A DNA stretch of 64,000 nucleotides from Lachnospiraceae bacterium (GTDB taxonomy: Bacteria > Bacillota > Clostridia > Lachnospirales > Lachnospiraceae): assembly GCA_030540075.1 (NCBI GenBank), contig JAUNWX010000001.1, positions 62,001-126,000 of the forward strand. The letters are read 5' to 3'. Below are positions 8,385 through 17,575 of the stretch, piece after piece. The position numbers and the translations under genes are program-made. The stretch's first letter is position 1, and the number at the start of each line of letters is the position of its first letter. The notes under the pieces were generated by a model. It did no database searches and had not been told where the DNA came from. It worked only from the letters and a program-made list of their open reading frames with translations.

Positions 8385-9443
8385 ATGTTATTTTCATCAG
8401 AGCAGGTATCCAACGGGCATCCGGATAAGATCTGTGATCAGATTTCCGATGCCATCGTAACCGACATTCTGCAGCACGATGACCTCAGCCGTATCGCAGC
8501 CGAGACCATCATCAAAGATTACGAAATCACCGTAATGGGTGAGATCACCTCCGACTACGAGCCGGATTACGACAAGCTGATCCGCGATGTACTCCGTAAC
8601 ATCGGTCTCACCGATGTCGAAAAGTACAACATTCGTTACCTGATCTCCAGACAGTCTCCGGACATCGCGATGGGTGTTGATAACGACGGCGCCGGCGACC
8701 AGGGTATGATGTTCGGCTATGCGACGAACGAGACCGCGGAGATGCTACCGATTCCATATGTTCTTTCCACGAAGGCGCTGCTCAAGCTGCGTGCCTACAA
8801 CCTGAAGGACGGCTTCCGGAAGTTCCGTCCAGATGCGAAGGCACAGGTATCCTTCGATTATGATACTCACCGCATCGACACCTTCCTGATCTCCACCCAG
8901 CATGCCGAGGAGACCTCTCTCGACGAGGTACGTGAGATCGTTTCCGGCATCATGAAGGAAACCGCAGAGGAGATGGGCCTCAACACCGACTTCCGTGTGC
9001 TGGTGAATCCGACTGGTCGCTTCGTTCTCGGTTCCTCCTTCGCCGATTCCGGTCTGACCGGTCGTAAGATCATCGCCGACACCTATGGTGGAGCCGCACA
9101 TCACGGCGGCGGAGCCTTCTCCGGTAAGGATCCGAGTAAGGTCGATCGTTCCGCTGCCTATATGGCACGTAAGATCGCCCGCGACATCGTAAACGCCGGC
9201 AAGGCGGATCGCTGCGAGGTACAGCTGGCCTACGCGATCGGCGTCGCAGAGCCGGTTTCCGTATATGTCGACTGCTTCGGTACCGAAAAGCAGGATCGTA
9301 ATACCATCTGGGAGGAAATCAAGCACAACTATGACCTGACCCCGAAGGGCATCACCCGTGCGCTGGATCTCCGCCACGTAGATTACAACCTGGTATCCAG
9401 CTACGGTCACTTCGGCAAGTCCGAGCTTCCATGGGAGAAGTAA
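8385..9443 (+). CDS. metK: S-adenosylmethionine synthetase, compact form
   Basis: 352 residues; makes SAM from methionine and ATP. Typical MetK proteins are about 380-400 residues. Family signatures are clear: SEQVSNGHPDKICDQISDAI at the N-terminus, GAGDQGMMFGYATNET, NPTGRF, and GGGAFSGKDPSKVDRSAAY. The variable loop before GAGDQG is short (GVDNDGAGDQG), and the usual GGPxGDAGLTGRK is GSSFADSGLTGRK here. AAAGGA lies 8 bases before the ATG at 8385; the longer in-frame start has no site. Controlled by the SAM-I riboswitch upstream, closing a product feedback loop. Confidence 0.95.
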   Translation: MLFSSEQVSNGHPDKICDQISDAIVTDILQHDDLSRIAAETIIKDYEITVMGEITSDYEPDYDKLIRDVLRNIGLTDVEKYNIRYLISRQSPDIAMGVDNDGAGDQGMMFGYATNETAEMLPIPYVLSTKALLKLRAYNLKDGFRKFRPDAKAQVSFDYDTHRIDTFLISTQHAEETSLDEVREIVSGIMKETAEEMGLNTDFRVLVNPTGRFVLGSSFADSGLTGRKIIADTYGGAAHHGGGAFSGKDPSKVDRSAAYMARKIARDIVNAGKADRCEVQLAYAIGVAEPVSVYVDCFGTEKQDRNTIWEEIKHNYDLTPKGITRALDLRHVDYNLVSSYGHFGKSELPWEK

Positions 9444-9444
9444 C

Positions 9445-10149
9445 TTGTCCCAGATGAAGTCGAAAGAAAAGACACTCTGGCATGATGGTCTTCAGTACGA
9501 TCTGCTCCTCGGCATCGCCCTGGAGCTGATCGTACTTTTCGTTTCCATCCTCTTCTGGCATATGCAGTTCCCGAAGCTGGCCATCGCGAAGGCAGCGATC
9601 CTGAACCTCCTGTATCTCGTGTTGGCGCTTCCACTGCTCGTCGGCATCTTCGGGTTCTCGGCACGGTCGATGGAAAACATATTCTGGACCCGACTCTTCA
9701 CAACGCTCGCGTGGCCGGCACTCCTTGCCGGTATCCTCGCCGCCCTCATCCTCTGCCTGATCCCACCCTACTGCTCCGGCAGTACGAAGCCGAAGCAGTA
9801 TATGCAGATCGATCAGGGCATCGACGAAAACATGCTGGCCGACCTGCAGCAGCTCTTCCCGGAGACCATCCTGCTGACTGCCGGTGATGTCTCCTACCAG
9901 TACTATAAGTACACGAGTATCCTCGAGAACAGCCTGCACATAAGCCTCGGTGAGACGCTCGACGAAGCCAGCTTCCAGCGTGAAGCTGCCCGCATCGATG
10001 CTCTGCCAATGCTTACATCCGGCACCCGCACGGAAGGCGAGGGCATCACGCTCATCGATCTCCAGACCCCGGAGGGCCTCCTCCTGCACCTGAGCCTCGA
10101 CGCCGCCTGCCACCGCATCATCTACTCCGCCAGCTGCCAGCAGTACTAA
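9445..10149 (+). CDS. Membrane protein of unknown function, coupled to metK
   Basis: 234 residues from a TTG start one base after the metK stop, with GGAGAAG seven bases upstream; an ATG three codons later (9454) is the alternative. Three hydrophobic segments (about 18-38, 52-74 and 83-106) are followed by a soluble C-terminal part of about 125 residues, probably outside the membrane. I recognise no family. The tight spacing puts it under the same promoter and SAM riboswitch as metK, and it ends at a strong terminator, so it looks like the second gene of that operon. Confidence 0.7.
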   Translation: MSQMKSKEKTLWHDGLQYDLLLGIALELIVLFVSILFWHMQFPKLAIAKAAILNLLYLVLALPLLVGIFGFSARSMENIFWTRLFTTLAWPALLAGILAALILCLIPPYCSGSTKPKQYMQIDQGIDENMLADLQQLFPETILLTAGDVSYQYYKYTSILENSLHISLGETLDEASFQREAARIDALPMLTSGTRTEGEGITLIDLQTPEGLLLHLSLDAACHRIIYSASCQQY

Positions 10150-10199
10150 TCTTAAAAATTTCGTAAGGGGGGCTGCCCCCATAAAAATGACCCCATAAA

Positions 10200-10225
10200 A
10201 AACGGAACCTTCAGCGGTTCCGTTT
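10200..10225. terminator. Bidirectional terminator between the metK operon and tpiA
   Basis: AAACGGAACC / GGTTCCGTTT with a TTCAGC loop, followed by T7 on the plus side and by TTTATGGGG on the minus side. A separate G6/C5 hairpin lies just upstream at about 10167-10180. Confidence 0.85.
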
Positions 10226-10236
10226 TTTTGTAGGGA

Positions 10237-10986
10237 TTACTTATTGTAGTTTACGATGGTGCCGAAGTCCGGCTTCAGAGATGCGCCGCCGATCAGTCCG
10301 CCATCGATATCCGGCTGTGCGAGGAGCTCCTTGCAGTTGCCGGCATTCATGGATCCACCATACTGGATGCGGATCGCCTCTGCGGTATCGGTGTCATAGA
10401 TCTCACCGATGGTCTCACGGATCGCCTTACATACCTCCTCAGCCTGTGCGGAGGTCGCCGTCTTACCGGTTCCGATCGCCCAGATCGGCTCGTACGCGAT
10501 GACGACACCCTTTGCCTGATCAGCGCTTACGCCCTGGAATGCGATCTTGATCTGCATACGAATCCAGTCCTCGGTGATGCCCTGCTCTCTCTGCTCGAGG
10601 GACTCACCACAGCATACGATCGGCTTAAGGCCCTTCTCAAGCGCCTTCAGGAGCTTCTTATTGATGTCCTCATCCGTCTCATGGAAGTAGCCTCTTCTCT
10701 CGGAATGGCCCATGATCACGTACTCTACGCCCGCATCTACAAGCATGTCTGCAGAAATCTCACCGGTGTATGCGCCCTTATCCTCGAAATACAGGTTCTC
10801 TGCGCCTACATGTACATTGCTGCCCTTTACAGCATTGACCACTGGTACGAGGTCGATGGCTGGTACACAGTACACAACGTCCACATCCTCATTCTGCACA
10901 AGTGGCTTTAATGTCTCGACGAGCTTCACCGCCTCAGAAGGAACCATGTTCATCTTCCAGTTACCGGCAATAATCTTCTTTCTCAT
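10237..10986 (-). CDS. tpiA: Triosephosphate isomerase
   Basis: 249 residues, standard TIM-barrel length. Interconverts dihydroxyacetone phosphate and glyceraldehyde 3-phosphate. Visible marks: GNWKMN with the substrate Lys near the N-terminus, the catalytic His in VIMGHSERR, the catalytic Glu in [14 protein letters not shown], and the C-terminal GGASLKPDF phosphate loop. Start at MRKKIIAG, with GAGGT six bases upstream; the longer frame reads through the preceding hairpin. Last gene of the gap-pgk-tpi series. Confidence 0.97.
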   Translation of the reverse strand: MRKKIIAGNWKMNMVPSEAVKLVETLKPLVQNEDVDVVYCVPAIDLVPVVNAVKGSNVHVGAENLYFEDKGAYTGEISADMLVDAGVEYVIMGHSERRGYFHETDEDINKKLLKALEKGLKPIVCCGESLEQREQGITEDWIRMQIKIAFQGVSADQAKGVVIAYEPIWAIGTGKTATSAQAEEVCKAIRETIGEIYDTDTAEAIRIQYGGSMNAGNCKELLAQPDIDGGLIGGASLKPDFGTIVNYNK

Positions 10987-11010
10987 ATAGATACCTCTTT
11001 CTAAGATAAT

Positions 11011-11048
11011 GAAAAAAGCCGGAGGCACTCCCACGGAAGGCCTCCGGC
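11011..11048 (-). terminator. Intercistronic terminator-like hairpin between pgk and tpiA
   Basis: On the minus strand GCCGGAGGC pairs with GCCTCCGGC (11018-11048) and is followed by TTTTTT. No promoter fits in the 31 bases before tpiA, so tpiA is likely made by read-through or by RNA processing here. Confidence 0.7.
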
Positions 11049-11058
11049 CACAGTTCAA

Positions 11059-12279
11059 TTAGTTCTTATCGTCTGCTGCAGCAACACCCGGAAGCTCCTT
11101 ACCCTCAAGGAACTCAAGGGAAGCGCCGCCACCAGTAGAGATATGGCTCATCTTATCGCCATAGCCGAGCTGGTTCACAGCAGCTGCGGAATCACCGCCA
11201 CCGATGATGGTTGTCGCATCGGTATCTGCGAGTGCCTTCGCAACAGCCTTCGTACCAGCCGCCAGTGTCGGGTTCTCGAATACGCCCATCGGTCCGTTCC
11301 ATACAACGGTCTTTGCGGACTTTACAGCCTCAGCATAAAGCTCAGCGGTCTTCGGTCCGATATCCATACCCATCTTGCCAGCCGGGATCTTATCGATATC
11401 GACAACTTCTGTATCGATCGGTCCATCGATCGGATCTGGGAAGTGGTCAGTGATGACTGCATCTACCGGAAGAAGAAGCTTCTTACCAAGCTGCTCTGCC
11501 TTTGCGATCATCTCCTTGCAGTAGTCAAGCTTCGTCTCATCACAGAGAGAAGAACCGATCTCGTAGCCCTGTGCCTTTGTGAAGGTAAAGGCCATACCGC
11601 CACCGATGATGAGGGTATCGCACTTCTCAAGGAGGTTCGAGATAACATTCAGCTTATCTGCAACCTTCGCACCACCGAGGATCGCTACGAAAGGACGTAC
11701 CGGATTCTCTACGGCCTGGCCGAGGAACTGAATCTCCTTCTGCATCAGGTAGCCGACAACGTGCGGGCCATTGATGTACTTGGTGACACCAACATTGGAG
11801 CAGTGTGCTCTGTGGGCAGTACCGAACGCATCATTTACGAATACATCTGCGAGAGAAGCAAGATCCTGTGAGAATGCATCTCCGTTCTTGGTCTCCTCTG
11901 CTCTGTAACGAGTGTTCTCAAGAAGGATCACATCGCCATCCTTCATCTCTGCAACGGCTGCTCTTGCGTTTGCGCCGACAACCTCAGGATCTGCTGCGAA
12001 CTTTACCTCCTGGCCGAGAAGCTCGGAAAGTCTCTTGGCAACCGGAGCGAGGGTCTTGGAAGGCTTATCCTCCTCTGTCTTTACCTTACCGAGGTGGGAG
12101 CAGAGAATCACCTTGCCACCATCTGCGATCAGCTTCTTGATGGTCGGAAGTGCAGCGACGAGTCTGTTCTCGTCGGTGATCACACCGTTCTTCAGAGGAA
12201 CGTTGAAGTCACATCTGCAGAGGACGCGCTTGCCCTTTACGTCGATATCATCCACTGTTAACTTGTTTAAACCTGCCAT
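11059..12279 (-). CDS. pgk: Phosphoglycerate kinase
   Basis: 406 residues. Transfers phosphate from 1,3-bisphosphoglycerate to ADP. Family marks: [14 protein letters not shown] with the substrate-binding Asp/Asn near residue 25, the SHLGKVK stretch, the [12 protein letters not shown] hinge region, GPMGVFENP and the C-terminal GGGDSAAAV plus [13 protein letters not shown]. Start at MAGLNKL with AAAGGAGA seven bases upstream. Between gap and tpiA, as in many Firmicutes, with a hairpin on each side. Confidence 0.97.
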   Translation of the reverse strand: MAGLNKLTVDDIDVKGKRVLCRCDFNVPLKNGVITDENRLVAALPTIKKLIADGGKVILCSHLGKVKTEEDKPSKTLAPVAKRLSELLGQEVKFAADPEVVGANARAAVAEMKDGDVILLENTRYRAEETKNGDAFSQDLASLADVFVNDAFGTAHRAHCSNVGVTKYINGPHVVGYLMQKEIQFLGQAVENPVRPFVAILGGAKVADKLNVISNLLEKCDTLIIGGGMAFTFTKAQGYEIGSSLCDETKLDYCKEMIAKAEQLGKKLLLPVDAVITDHFPDPIDGPIDTEVVDIDKIPAGKMGMDIGPKTAELYAEAVKSAKTVVWNGPMGVFENPTLAAGTKAVAKALADTDATTIIGGGDSAAAVNQLGYGDKMSHISTGGGASLEFLEGKELPGVAAADDKN

Positions 12280-12296
12280 AATAAATCTCCTTTTAT

Positions 12297-12332
12297 AAAA
12301 AGAGGCCAGGCCCATGAAGGCCGGACCTCTTT
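12297..12332 (-). terminator. Terminator-like hairpin just upstream of pgk
   Basis: AAAGAGG/CCTCTTT outer arms with inner GGCC/GGCC pairing around a short loop, followed on the minus strand by TTTTT. The pgk ribosome site starts a few bases later, so the hairpin could cap a processed pgk mRNA or attenuate read-through from gap. Confidence 0.6.
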
Positions 12333-12363
12333 AAAGTCATATCCCTGATGATCCATGAGAGGG

Positions 12364-12435
12364 CCGTCCGAAGGACGGAGCGGCGCATGGATGCCTTAGT
12401 GGCGAACGAATTCAGAGCCTTGCCAGAGGCAAGGC
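12364..12435. repeat. Two perfect hairpins in the gap-pgk spacer
   Basis: CCGTCC-GAA-GGACGG at 12364-12378 and GCCTTGCC-AGA-GGCAAGGC at about 12417-12435. Neither has a U-run on the minus strand. They may stabilise the gap mRNA end, which often differs in abundance from pgk. Confidence 0.45.
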
Positions 12436-12458
12436 AACTTAATATATCCTGTGAGGAA

Positions 12459-13472
12459 TTAGTCAGCAATCAGAGAACCGAAGTACTTGATTGTTCTTAC
12501 CATCTGAGATGTGTAGGAGTTCTCGTTGTCATACCATGAAACAACCTGTACAAGAGTCTTGCCGTTGCCCATCGGGAGAACCTTGGTCTGAGTAGCATCG
12601 AAGATGGAACCAGCCATGGAGTTGATGATATCGGAAGATACGATCTCGTCTGTGTTGTACTCGAAGGACTCTGTCTCCTCTGCCTTCATCTGAGCGTTAA
12701 CCTCATCAGCAGTTACTTCCTTAGCAACAACTGCATCAAGGATGGTGGTGGAACCTGTAGCTACAGGAACGCGCTGAGCAGCACCGTTCAGCTTGCCATC
12801 AAGCTCTGGAAGAACGAGGCCGATTGCCTTTGCTGCACCGGAAGATGCAGGAGTGATGTTCTGAGCACCTGCTCTGGAACGACGAAGGTTGCCCTTTCTC
12901 TGCGGTCCATCAAGGATCATCTGGTCACCGGTGTAAGCGTGAACAGTGGTCATGAAGCCGGACTCGATCGGAGCGAGGTCGTTAAGAGCCTTTGCCATCG
13001 GAGCGAGGCAGTTGGTGGTGCAGGATGCAGCGGAGATGATCTGATCATCAGCTGTAAGAGTCTTGTGGTTTACATTGTAAACGATGGTCTTAAGATCCTT
13101 ACCAGCAGGTGCAGAAATTACAACGTGCTTAGCACCAGCGTTGATGTGTGCCATGGACTTCTCCTTAGAGCAGTAGAAACCTGTGCACTCGAGAACTACG
13201 TCGATGTCAAGATCCTTCCAAGGAAGGTTTGCAGCGTCCTTCTCCTTGTAGATCTCGATCTCCTTGCCATTTACGATGATGGAGTGATCCGTAGCCTCTA
13301 CAGTACCGTTGTATCTGCCGTGGGTTGTATCATACTTAAGAAGGTATGCAAGCATCTCCGGGCTGGTCAGATCGTTGATTGCTACAACATCATAACCCTC
13401 AGCCTGGAACATCTGTCTGAATGCGAGACGGCCGATACGACCGAAACCATTAATCGCAACTCTTACTGCCAT
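12459..13472 (-). CDS. gapA: Glyceraldehyde-3-phosphate dehydrogenase, type I
   Basis: 337 residues. NAD-dependent oxidation and phosphorylation of glyceraldehyde 3-phosphate. It has the Rossmann start [15 protein letters not shown], Asp34 region [11 protein letters not shown] (NAD preference), the catalytic ASCTTNC motif, the His in [10 protein letters not shown] and the C-terminal [18 protein letters not shown] stands before the ATG. It has its own good promoter and leads the glycolytic cluster. Codon use and AT content fit a highly expressed gene. Confidence 0.97.
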   Translation of the reverse strand: MAVRVAINGFGRIGRLAFRQMFQAEGYDVVAINDLTSPEMLAYLLKYDTTHGRYNGTVEATDHSIIVNGKEIEIYKEKDAANLPWKDLDIDVVLECTGFYCSKEKSMAHINAGAKHVVISAPAGKDLKTIVYNVNHKTLTADDQIISAASCTTNCLAPMAKALNDLAPIESGFMTTVHAYTGDQMILDGPQRKGNLRRSRAGAQNITPASSGAAKAIGLVLPELDGKLNGAAQRVPVATGSTTILDAVVAKEVTADEVNAQMKAEETESFEYNTDEIVSSDIINSMAGSIFDATQTKVLPMGNGKTLVQVVSWYDNENSYTSQMVRTIKYFGSLIAD

Positions 13473-13536
13473 AATAATATCCTCCTGATATTTAATGAAA
13501 TAAATGGTTACATAAACATTTCCATTAGCAACTGTT

Positions 13537-13565
13537 ATTGTATGCTATCAAATGTCTTTTTGCAA
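13537..13565 (-). promoter_or_regulatory. gapA promoter
   Basis: Minus strand TTGCAA, 17-base spacer, TACAAT, about 65 bases before the gapA start. The only clear promoter for the gap-pgk-tpi series. Confidence 0.7.
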
Positions 13566-13628
13566 GTACAAAACGGCGATTTTGTGAAAAATTTCACAGT
13601 AAATTTACATATTTTACTGTTTAAAAGC

Positions 13629-13658
13629 GGAGCCAGGAGGGCTTCCCATCCTGGCTCC
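13629..13658. terminator. Terminator after the Na/Pi cotransporter gene
   Basis: GGAGCCAGGA / TCCTGGCTCC with a 10-base loop. On the minus strand it is followed by GCTTTTAAAC; on the plus side by GACAAAAAA. Confidence 0.65.
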
Positions 13659-13679
13659 GACAAAAAAGTGAAATTCTGA

Positions 13680-15374
13680 TTACTGCAGCATGGACTTCAC
13701 GTAGCCCGCGATGTTATCAGCGTGATCCGAAATACGCTCGAGATCACCGATGACGTCGAGGAAGGCCACGCCTGCGGAGGTACTGCACTTGCCCTCGCTG
13801 AGACGCTGCATATGATGCTCACGCATCTCACGCTCCATCCTGTCGACGACATCCTCGGAGCGCTTCGTATCGATGACTTCATCGATGCTGCTATCCTCCA
13901 GCGCATTGATGGACAGGCTGAAGCTTTCCTGTGCCTGCTGGCCGATCTTCTGAAGATCCTGAATGCCCTTTTCCGTGAAGTGCACACCGTTATCGAAGAT
14001 GTATTTCGCCTTTTCGACGATGTTCTCTGCATGATCGCCGACACGCTCCATATCCGTCAGCGTATTCAGCATCCGGGTCACCTCGAACTTCTGACGTTCA
14101 CTGAGGGACAGCTGGTCGATTTTGATGAGATAATTCGTAAGAAGTCCTGTCATATGGTCGATCAGCTTCTCCCGATCATGCACATCCTGGATCAGCTTCT
14201 CATCCCCGTTTTCCAGAGCACTGCAGGCAACGCTGATATTGACCGCGACGACGCGACCGAGGTTGACGACCTCACTCCGGGTCGCCGCCAGCGCGATCGC
14301 CGGGGACTCCAGGATACGCTCATCCAGGTGACGGCGGAGACGCTGTTCCTCGATGTTCACCTTATCCTCTGCAGTCTGTGCGCCTTCAGCCACGGTCTTC
14401 TCCGGAACGAAAGCGCCGGAAAGCTTCACGAGAAGATCACCAAACGGAAAGAGCACCAGTGTACAGCTTACGTTAAAGATCGTATGGAAGATTGAAATCT
14501 CCACCGGCGAAAGCATGCCGTTGAAGAACTGCGGCGCTGCGAAGGAAGCCGCAAAAATCAGTACACCGAACATCACGGCACCTGCGACGTTAAAGAGCAG
14601 GTGAATGCAGGCCGCCCGCTTCGCGGTGCGGCTGGTACCCGTCGCAGAGATCATCGCGGTCACGCAGGTACCGATGTTCTGACCGAGGGTGATATAGAAG
14701 CCGGAGGCTCTCGGAACCGCACCTGCGAGCGCCAGGGTCTGCAGGATGGAAACCGAAGCAGCCGACGACTGAATGATACCGGTCACGACGGCACCGACCA
14801 GGATACCCAGGATCGGATTTCCGCCGATCGCACGGAAGGCATCCGAGAAAATCGGTGAATCGGCATATGGGGATACGGCACCCGACATAAACTCGAGACC
14901 GATGAAGATGAAGCCGACACCGATACAGAAAGTACCGAGCAGATCATCACTGCCCTTCTTGCCGAACAGGATGCGGAACGCACCGATGGCGATCAGCACC
15001 GGTGAAAAGAAATCCGGCTTCAGCACCGTCAGCATATCGCTCGAAATCTGCGTCAACGAAACCATCCAGGCCGTGATCGTCGTACCGATATTCGCACCCA
15101 TGATGATGCCGACCGCCTGTGAAAGATTCATGATGCCGGCATTCACGAAACCGACGACCATGACCGTCGTCGCGGAGGACGACTGTACCAATGCCGTAAT
15201 CGCCGCACCGAGCACTACCGCCATAAAGCGGTTCTTCGTCACGATATCCAGGAAACCCGAGATCCGGTTACCTGCCGCCTTCTGCATGCCGTCACTCATG
15301 ACCGACATACCATACAGGAACATACCTAATCCGCCCAGAAGACGGAACAGACTCGCCACATGATCTACTGTCAT
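13680..15374 (-). CDS. Na+/phosphate cotransporter with C-terminal PhoU-like domain
   Basis: 564 residues. The membrane part carries the two inverted Na/Pi repeats with the QSSSATT (in GAAITALVQSSSATTVMV) and QSSAAS motifs, typical of the NptA family; residues from about 370 on are helical and PhoU-like (VVNLGRVVAVNI, LTDMERVGDHAENI, LERISDHADNIAGY). It imports phosphate with sodium. Start at MTVDHV, with GGGAG five bases upstream; the TTG four codons earlier is unlikely. The promoter carries three TTTAC repeats spaced 11 bp, so control by a PhoP/PhoB-type regulator is likely. Confidence 0.93.
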   Translation of the reverse strand: MTVDHVASLFRLLGGLGMFLYGMSVMSDGMQKAAGNRISGFLDIVTKNRFMAVVLGAAITALVQSSSATTVMVVGFVNAGIMNLSQAVGIIMGANIGTTITAWMVSLTQISSDMLTVLKPDFFSPVLIAIGAFRILFGKKGSDDLLGTFCIGVGFIFIGLEFMSGAVSPYADSPIFSDAFRAIGGNPILGILVGAVVTGIIQSSAASVSILQTLALAGAVPRASGFYITLGQNIGTCVTAMISATGTSRTAKRAACIHLLFNVAGAVMFGVLIFAASFAAPQFFNGMLSPVEISIFHTIFNVSCTLVLFPFGDLLVKLSGAFVPEKTVAEGAQTAEDKVNIEEQRLRRHLDERILESPAIALAATRSEVVNLGRVVAVNISVACSALENGDEKLIQDVHDREKLIDHMTGLLTNYLIKIDQLSLSERQKFEVTRMLNTLTDMERVGDHAENIVEKAKYIFDNGVHFTEKGIQDLQKIGQQAQESFSLSINALEDSSIDEVIDTKRSEDVVDRMEREMREHHMQRLSEGKCSTSAGVAFLDVIGDLERISDHADNIAGYVKSMLQ

Positions 15375-15394
15375 ATATTCTCCCAAAATAAAAG

Positions 15395-15413
15395 CTCGAT
15401 TCTAAAAATCGAG
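15395..15413. repeat. Small hairpin in the Na/Pi cotransporter leader
   Basis: CTCGAT-TCTAAAA-ATCGAG, a 6-bp stem about 20 bases before the start codon, outside the ribosome site. Role unknown. Confidence 0.35.
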
Positions 15414-15441
15414 TACCAGGCAGCAACCCCTGCCAAATCGG

Positions 15442-15470
15442 ATTATAACAGACAGTAAATATCGTGTAAA
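15442..15470 (-). promoter_or_regulatory. Promoter of the Na/Pi cotransporter gene
   Basis: Minus strand TTTACA, 17-base spacer, TATAAT. The -35 box is itself the middle unit of the 11-bp-spaced repeats. Confidence 0.65.
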
Positions 15471-15481
15471 TATGCCGTAAA
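15454..15481 (-). promoter_or_regulatory. Pho-box-like triple direct repeat
   Basis: On the minus strand TTTACG-5-TTTACA-5-TTTACT, starting every 11 bp (plus-strand units at 15454, 15465, 15476). PhoP/PhoB-type regulators bind such direct repeats on one face of the helix. The gene behind it is a phosphate transporter, which fits. Confidence 0.6.
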
Positions 15482-15503
15482 GTTCCTTCACAGATACAAA
15501 AAT

Positions 15504-15527
15504 GAGGCGGAGGTAACCCTCCGCCTC
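15504..15527. terminator. Terminator after the amidase gene
   Basis: GAGGCGGAGG / CCTCCGCCTC around a 4-base loop, followed on the minus strand by ATTTTTG. It lies 30 bases after the amidase stop. Confidence 0.8.
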
Positions 15528-15557
15528 AAACTGCCGCAGACGACCAGGCATCTGACC

Positions 15558-16394
15558 TCAGCCCTGCGCAGCTGTAAACCCGTAATACATATTGATGCCA
15601 TCCAGCAGTCCGTCTGCGATCTTATCGCAGGCCGCCTGGCTGTGGTCACTGGCCTTATCACCAACCTCGATATCCACCGACGGTACCGTCGAGTAGGAGG
15701 TCTGGGTCAGATCCATATCCATGCTGCCGCTCGAGAACACCTTCATGCCCGATGCCTTGAGCCCTGCGATGAGACTCTCACCGAGCTTTTCATGCTTCTG
15801 CCAGTAGCTCGCTACCGGCTCCATCGACTTCAGCGCATCCGGTGTGCTCATGAAGAAAACGCCCTTGTTCGACTTCGTGGAATCGAAGTGAATCGCGATA
15901 TGGCAATCCGCCTTGTTATTCGCGATGACCGTACGTGCGATATTATCAAGCTGTACATCCTTATCATCACGAATCATCAGCACATCATAGCCATCTGCCA
16001 GCAGCTTCTGCTTCAGGCTCTCGGCCACCATCAGGGTCGCCACCGGCTCTGCCGTACCATCGGCGAAGGTCATGCCGCCGGAAACCGCCGTCGCGGTCGT
16101 GCTGCCGGCTGCGGTCGAACCGCCGGTCACCTTCTTCGAACCATCCGGATGGCACAGGGTCCGTACCGATCCGCCACCCTTCGTACCGTGGCCTGCATTG
16201 ACCGCCACCGTAATGCCCTTCCGTGCACTCTCGGCGACATCCGTGGTGTAGAGGACCGCCTTACCGGTGTTGATCTTCGAATTACCGGCATACTTCCAGT
16301 CCAGATTTAATCCGATTTCTGTGCTCGCCAGAGAGCTCATGCACATAAACACGGAAAGAACGGCTGCTGTGATAAAAACGCTTAATTTCTTCAT
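15558..16394 (-). CDS. Secreted N-acetylmuramoyl-L-alanine amidase (Amidase_3)
   Basis: 278 residues with a signal peptide at 1-24 (MKKLSVFITAAVLSVFM..., cut near SLAS-TE). The zinc amidase fold is visible: His69 in NAGHG, Glu116 in TAEPVATLMV, His169 in CHIAIHFDS and the catalytic Glu243 in SVDIEVGD. It would cleave the stem-peptide amide bond of peptidoglycan outside the cell. No cell-wall binding repeats are attached. A Gly/Ser/Thr-rich insert at about 85-108 separates the first zinc ligand from the second. GAGAG-type ribosome site upstream; own terminator downstream. Confidence 0.92.
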   Translation of the reverse strand: MKKLSVFITAAVLSVFMCMSSLASTEIGLNLDWKYAGNSKINTGKAVLYTTDVAESARKGITVAVNAGHGTKGGGSVRTLCHPDGSKKVTGGSTAAGSTTATAVSGGMTFADGTAEPVATLMVAESLKQKLLADGYDVLMIRDDKDVQLDNIARTVIANNKADCHIAIHFDSTKSNKGVFFMSTPDALKSMEPVASYWQKHEKLGESLIAGLKASGMKVFSSGSMDMDLTQTSYSTVPSVDIEVGDKASDHSQAACDKIADGLLDGINMYYGFTAAQG

Positions 16395-16711
16395 GCTCTT
16401 CTCTCTTTCACTTCCATCATATCCTGCATGGTGCAGGGCGTGTGCCGCCCGTAGAATTCACGTGTCAGGCACAGCCTCACATCATGTCTATCCTGCAGGT
16501 CGCCATCCATAGCCGGCACCCTCTGCAACCTGTATCTTTTCTACACTAGAAGTCTACGCGAAAAAAAAGAGGCATGCAACAACGAAACACGAACATACCT
16601 CTTACATATTTCTTACGTTTATCGCGTGCAGGACGGCGAAGCGCCGAAAATCTGACATTTCCGCTTTCGAAAGGACTGCACACACGCATTTCGCGGGCTG
16701 ACCCGTCCGGA
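16395..16711. other. Spacer between uppP and the amidase gene
   Basis: 317 bases without a supported gene. It holds the uppP terminator (16567-16603) and a small CGGCG-CTT-CGCCG type hairpin near 16632. I could not find a convincing promoter for the amidase gene, although it must lie here. Confidence 0.5.
16567..16603 (-). terminator. uppP terminator
   Basis: Minus strand AAGAGGTATG pairs with CATGCCTCTT (one mismatch) around a 17-base loop and is followed by T8. It lies about 110 bases after the uppP stop. Confidence 0.75.
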
Positions 16712-17554
16712 TCAGTGAAGCAGTGCGGATATCGCGAACCAGATCAGAACGATGATGCCGAGGCCGATGCGATAGTATCCGAAGATTGCAAAGCTGTTCT
16801 TCCGGATGTAGCGCATCAGGAAGTTGATGCAGTATACGCTCACGATATAGGCGATGACCATACCGAGGATTAGATAGAACAGCTGCGGGCCGGTGAAGGC
16901 GAAGCCGAACTTGATGAGCTTCAGGAAGCTCGCACCGAACATGACCGGTACCGACAGGAAAAAGGAAAACTCTGCGGCCGGTGTACGTGCGACGCCGATG
17001 AGCATCGCGCCGAGGATCGTCGCGCCGGAACGGGAGGTGCCCGGAATCAGCGCGAGGCACTGGAAGAGACCGATGTAGATCGCCGTGCGAAGGTCCAGAT
17101 CCTGCAGACGGTTGATGTGAAAATCGACCGTTTCGTTCCGCTTCTCGATCAGAATAAAGAACACACCATACAGGATCAGCATCAGCGCCACGACGAAACC
17201 GTTGTACAGATACTTGTCCAGGAGGTCATCGAAGAGGATGCCGATGACGGCGGCCGGGATACAGGCGACGATGATCTTGATCCAGAGGTCGACCCGGGAC
17301 GGCACAAGACCGATGCGTCCGTTCGAGCGACGACGCGCAAATGGCCAGAGTTGACGGAAAAAGGTGGTGACGACCGCGAGGATCGCGCCCAGCTGGATCA
17401 CGACCTCGAAGACCTTGTAATACTCATCCGGCTGATTCAGCCTGATCAGTTCATTCACAAGGATCATATGTCCGGTGCTGGAGATCGGGAGCCACTCGGT
17501 AAAGCCCTCCACGAGTCCGAATACGATGATTTTTAAGGTTTCAACAAAGCTCAT
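16712..17554 (-). CDS. uppP: Undecaprenyl-diphosphatase (UppP/BacA)
   Basis: 280 residues, eight or so membrane segments. Dephosphorylates undecaprenyl diphosphate to recycle the lipid carrier for peptidoglycan and surface glycans; also gives bacitracin tolerance. The two active-site motifs are present: EGFTEWLPISSTGH at about 16-29 and PGTSRSGAT in the second half. AGTGGAGG precedes the start. It follows ung by 21 bases on the same strand, with no promoter visible between, so both may be read together. Confidence 0.96.
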   Translation of the reverse strand: MSFVETLKIIVFGLVEGFTEWLPISSTGHMILVNELIRLNQPDEYYKVFEVVIQLGAILAVVTTFFRQLWPFARRRSNGRIGLVPSRVDLWIKIIVACIPAAVIGILFDDLLDKYLYNGFVVALMLILYGVFFILIEKRNETVDFHINRLQDLDLRTAIYIGLFQCLALIPGTSRSGATILGAMLIGVARTPAAEFSFFLSVPVMFGASFLKLIKFGFAFTGPQLFYLILGMVIAYIVSVYCINFLMRYIRKNSFAIFGYYRIGLGIIVLIWFAISALLH

Positions 17555-17575
17555 TCTATTTCCTCCACTTAGTGC

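Noticed and set aside
10167..10180. G6/C5 hairpin before the terminator
   Set aside because: Very short and has no U-run; kept only as a note near the true terminator at 10200.
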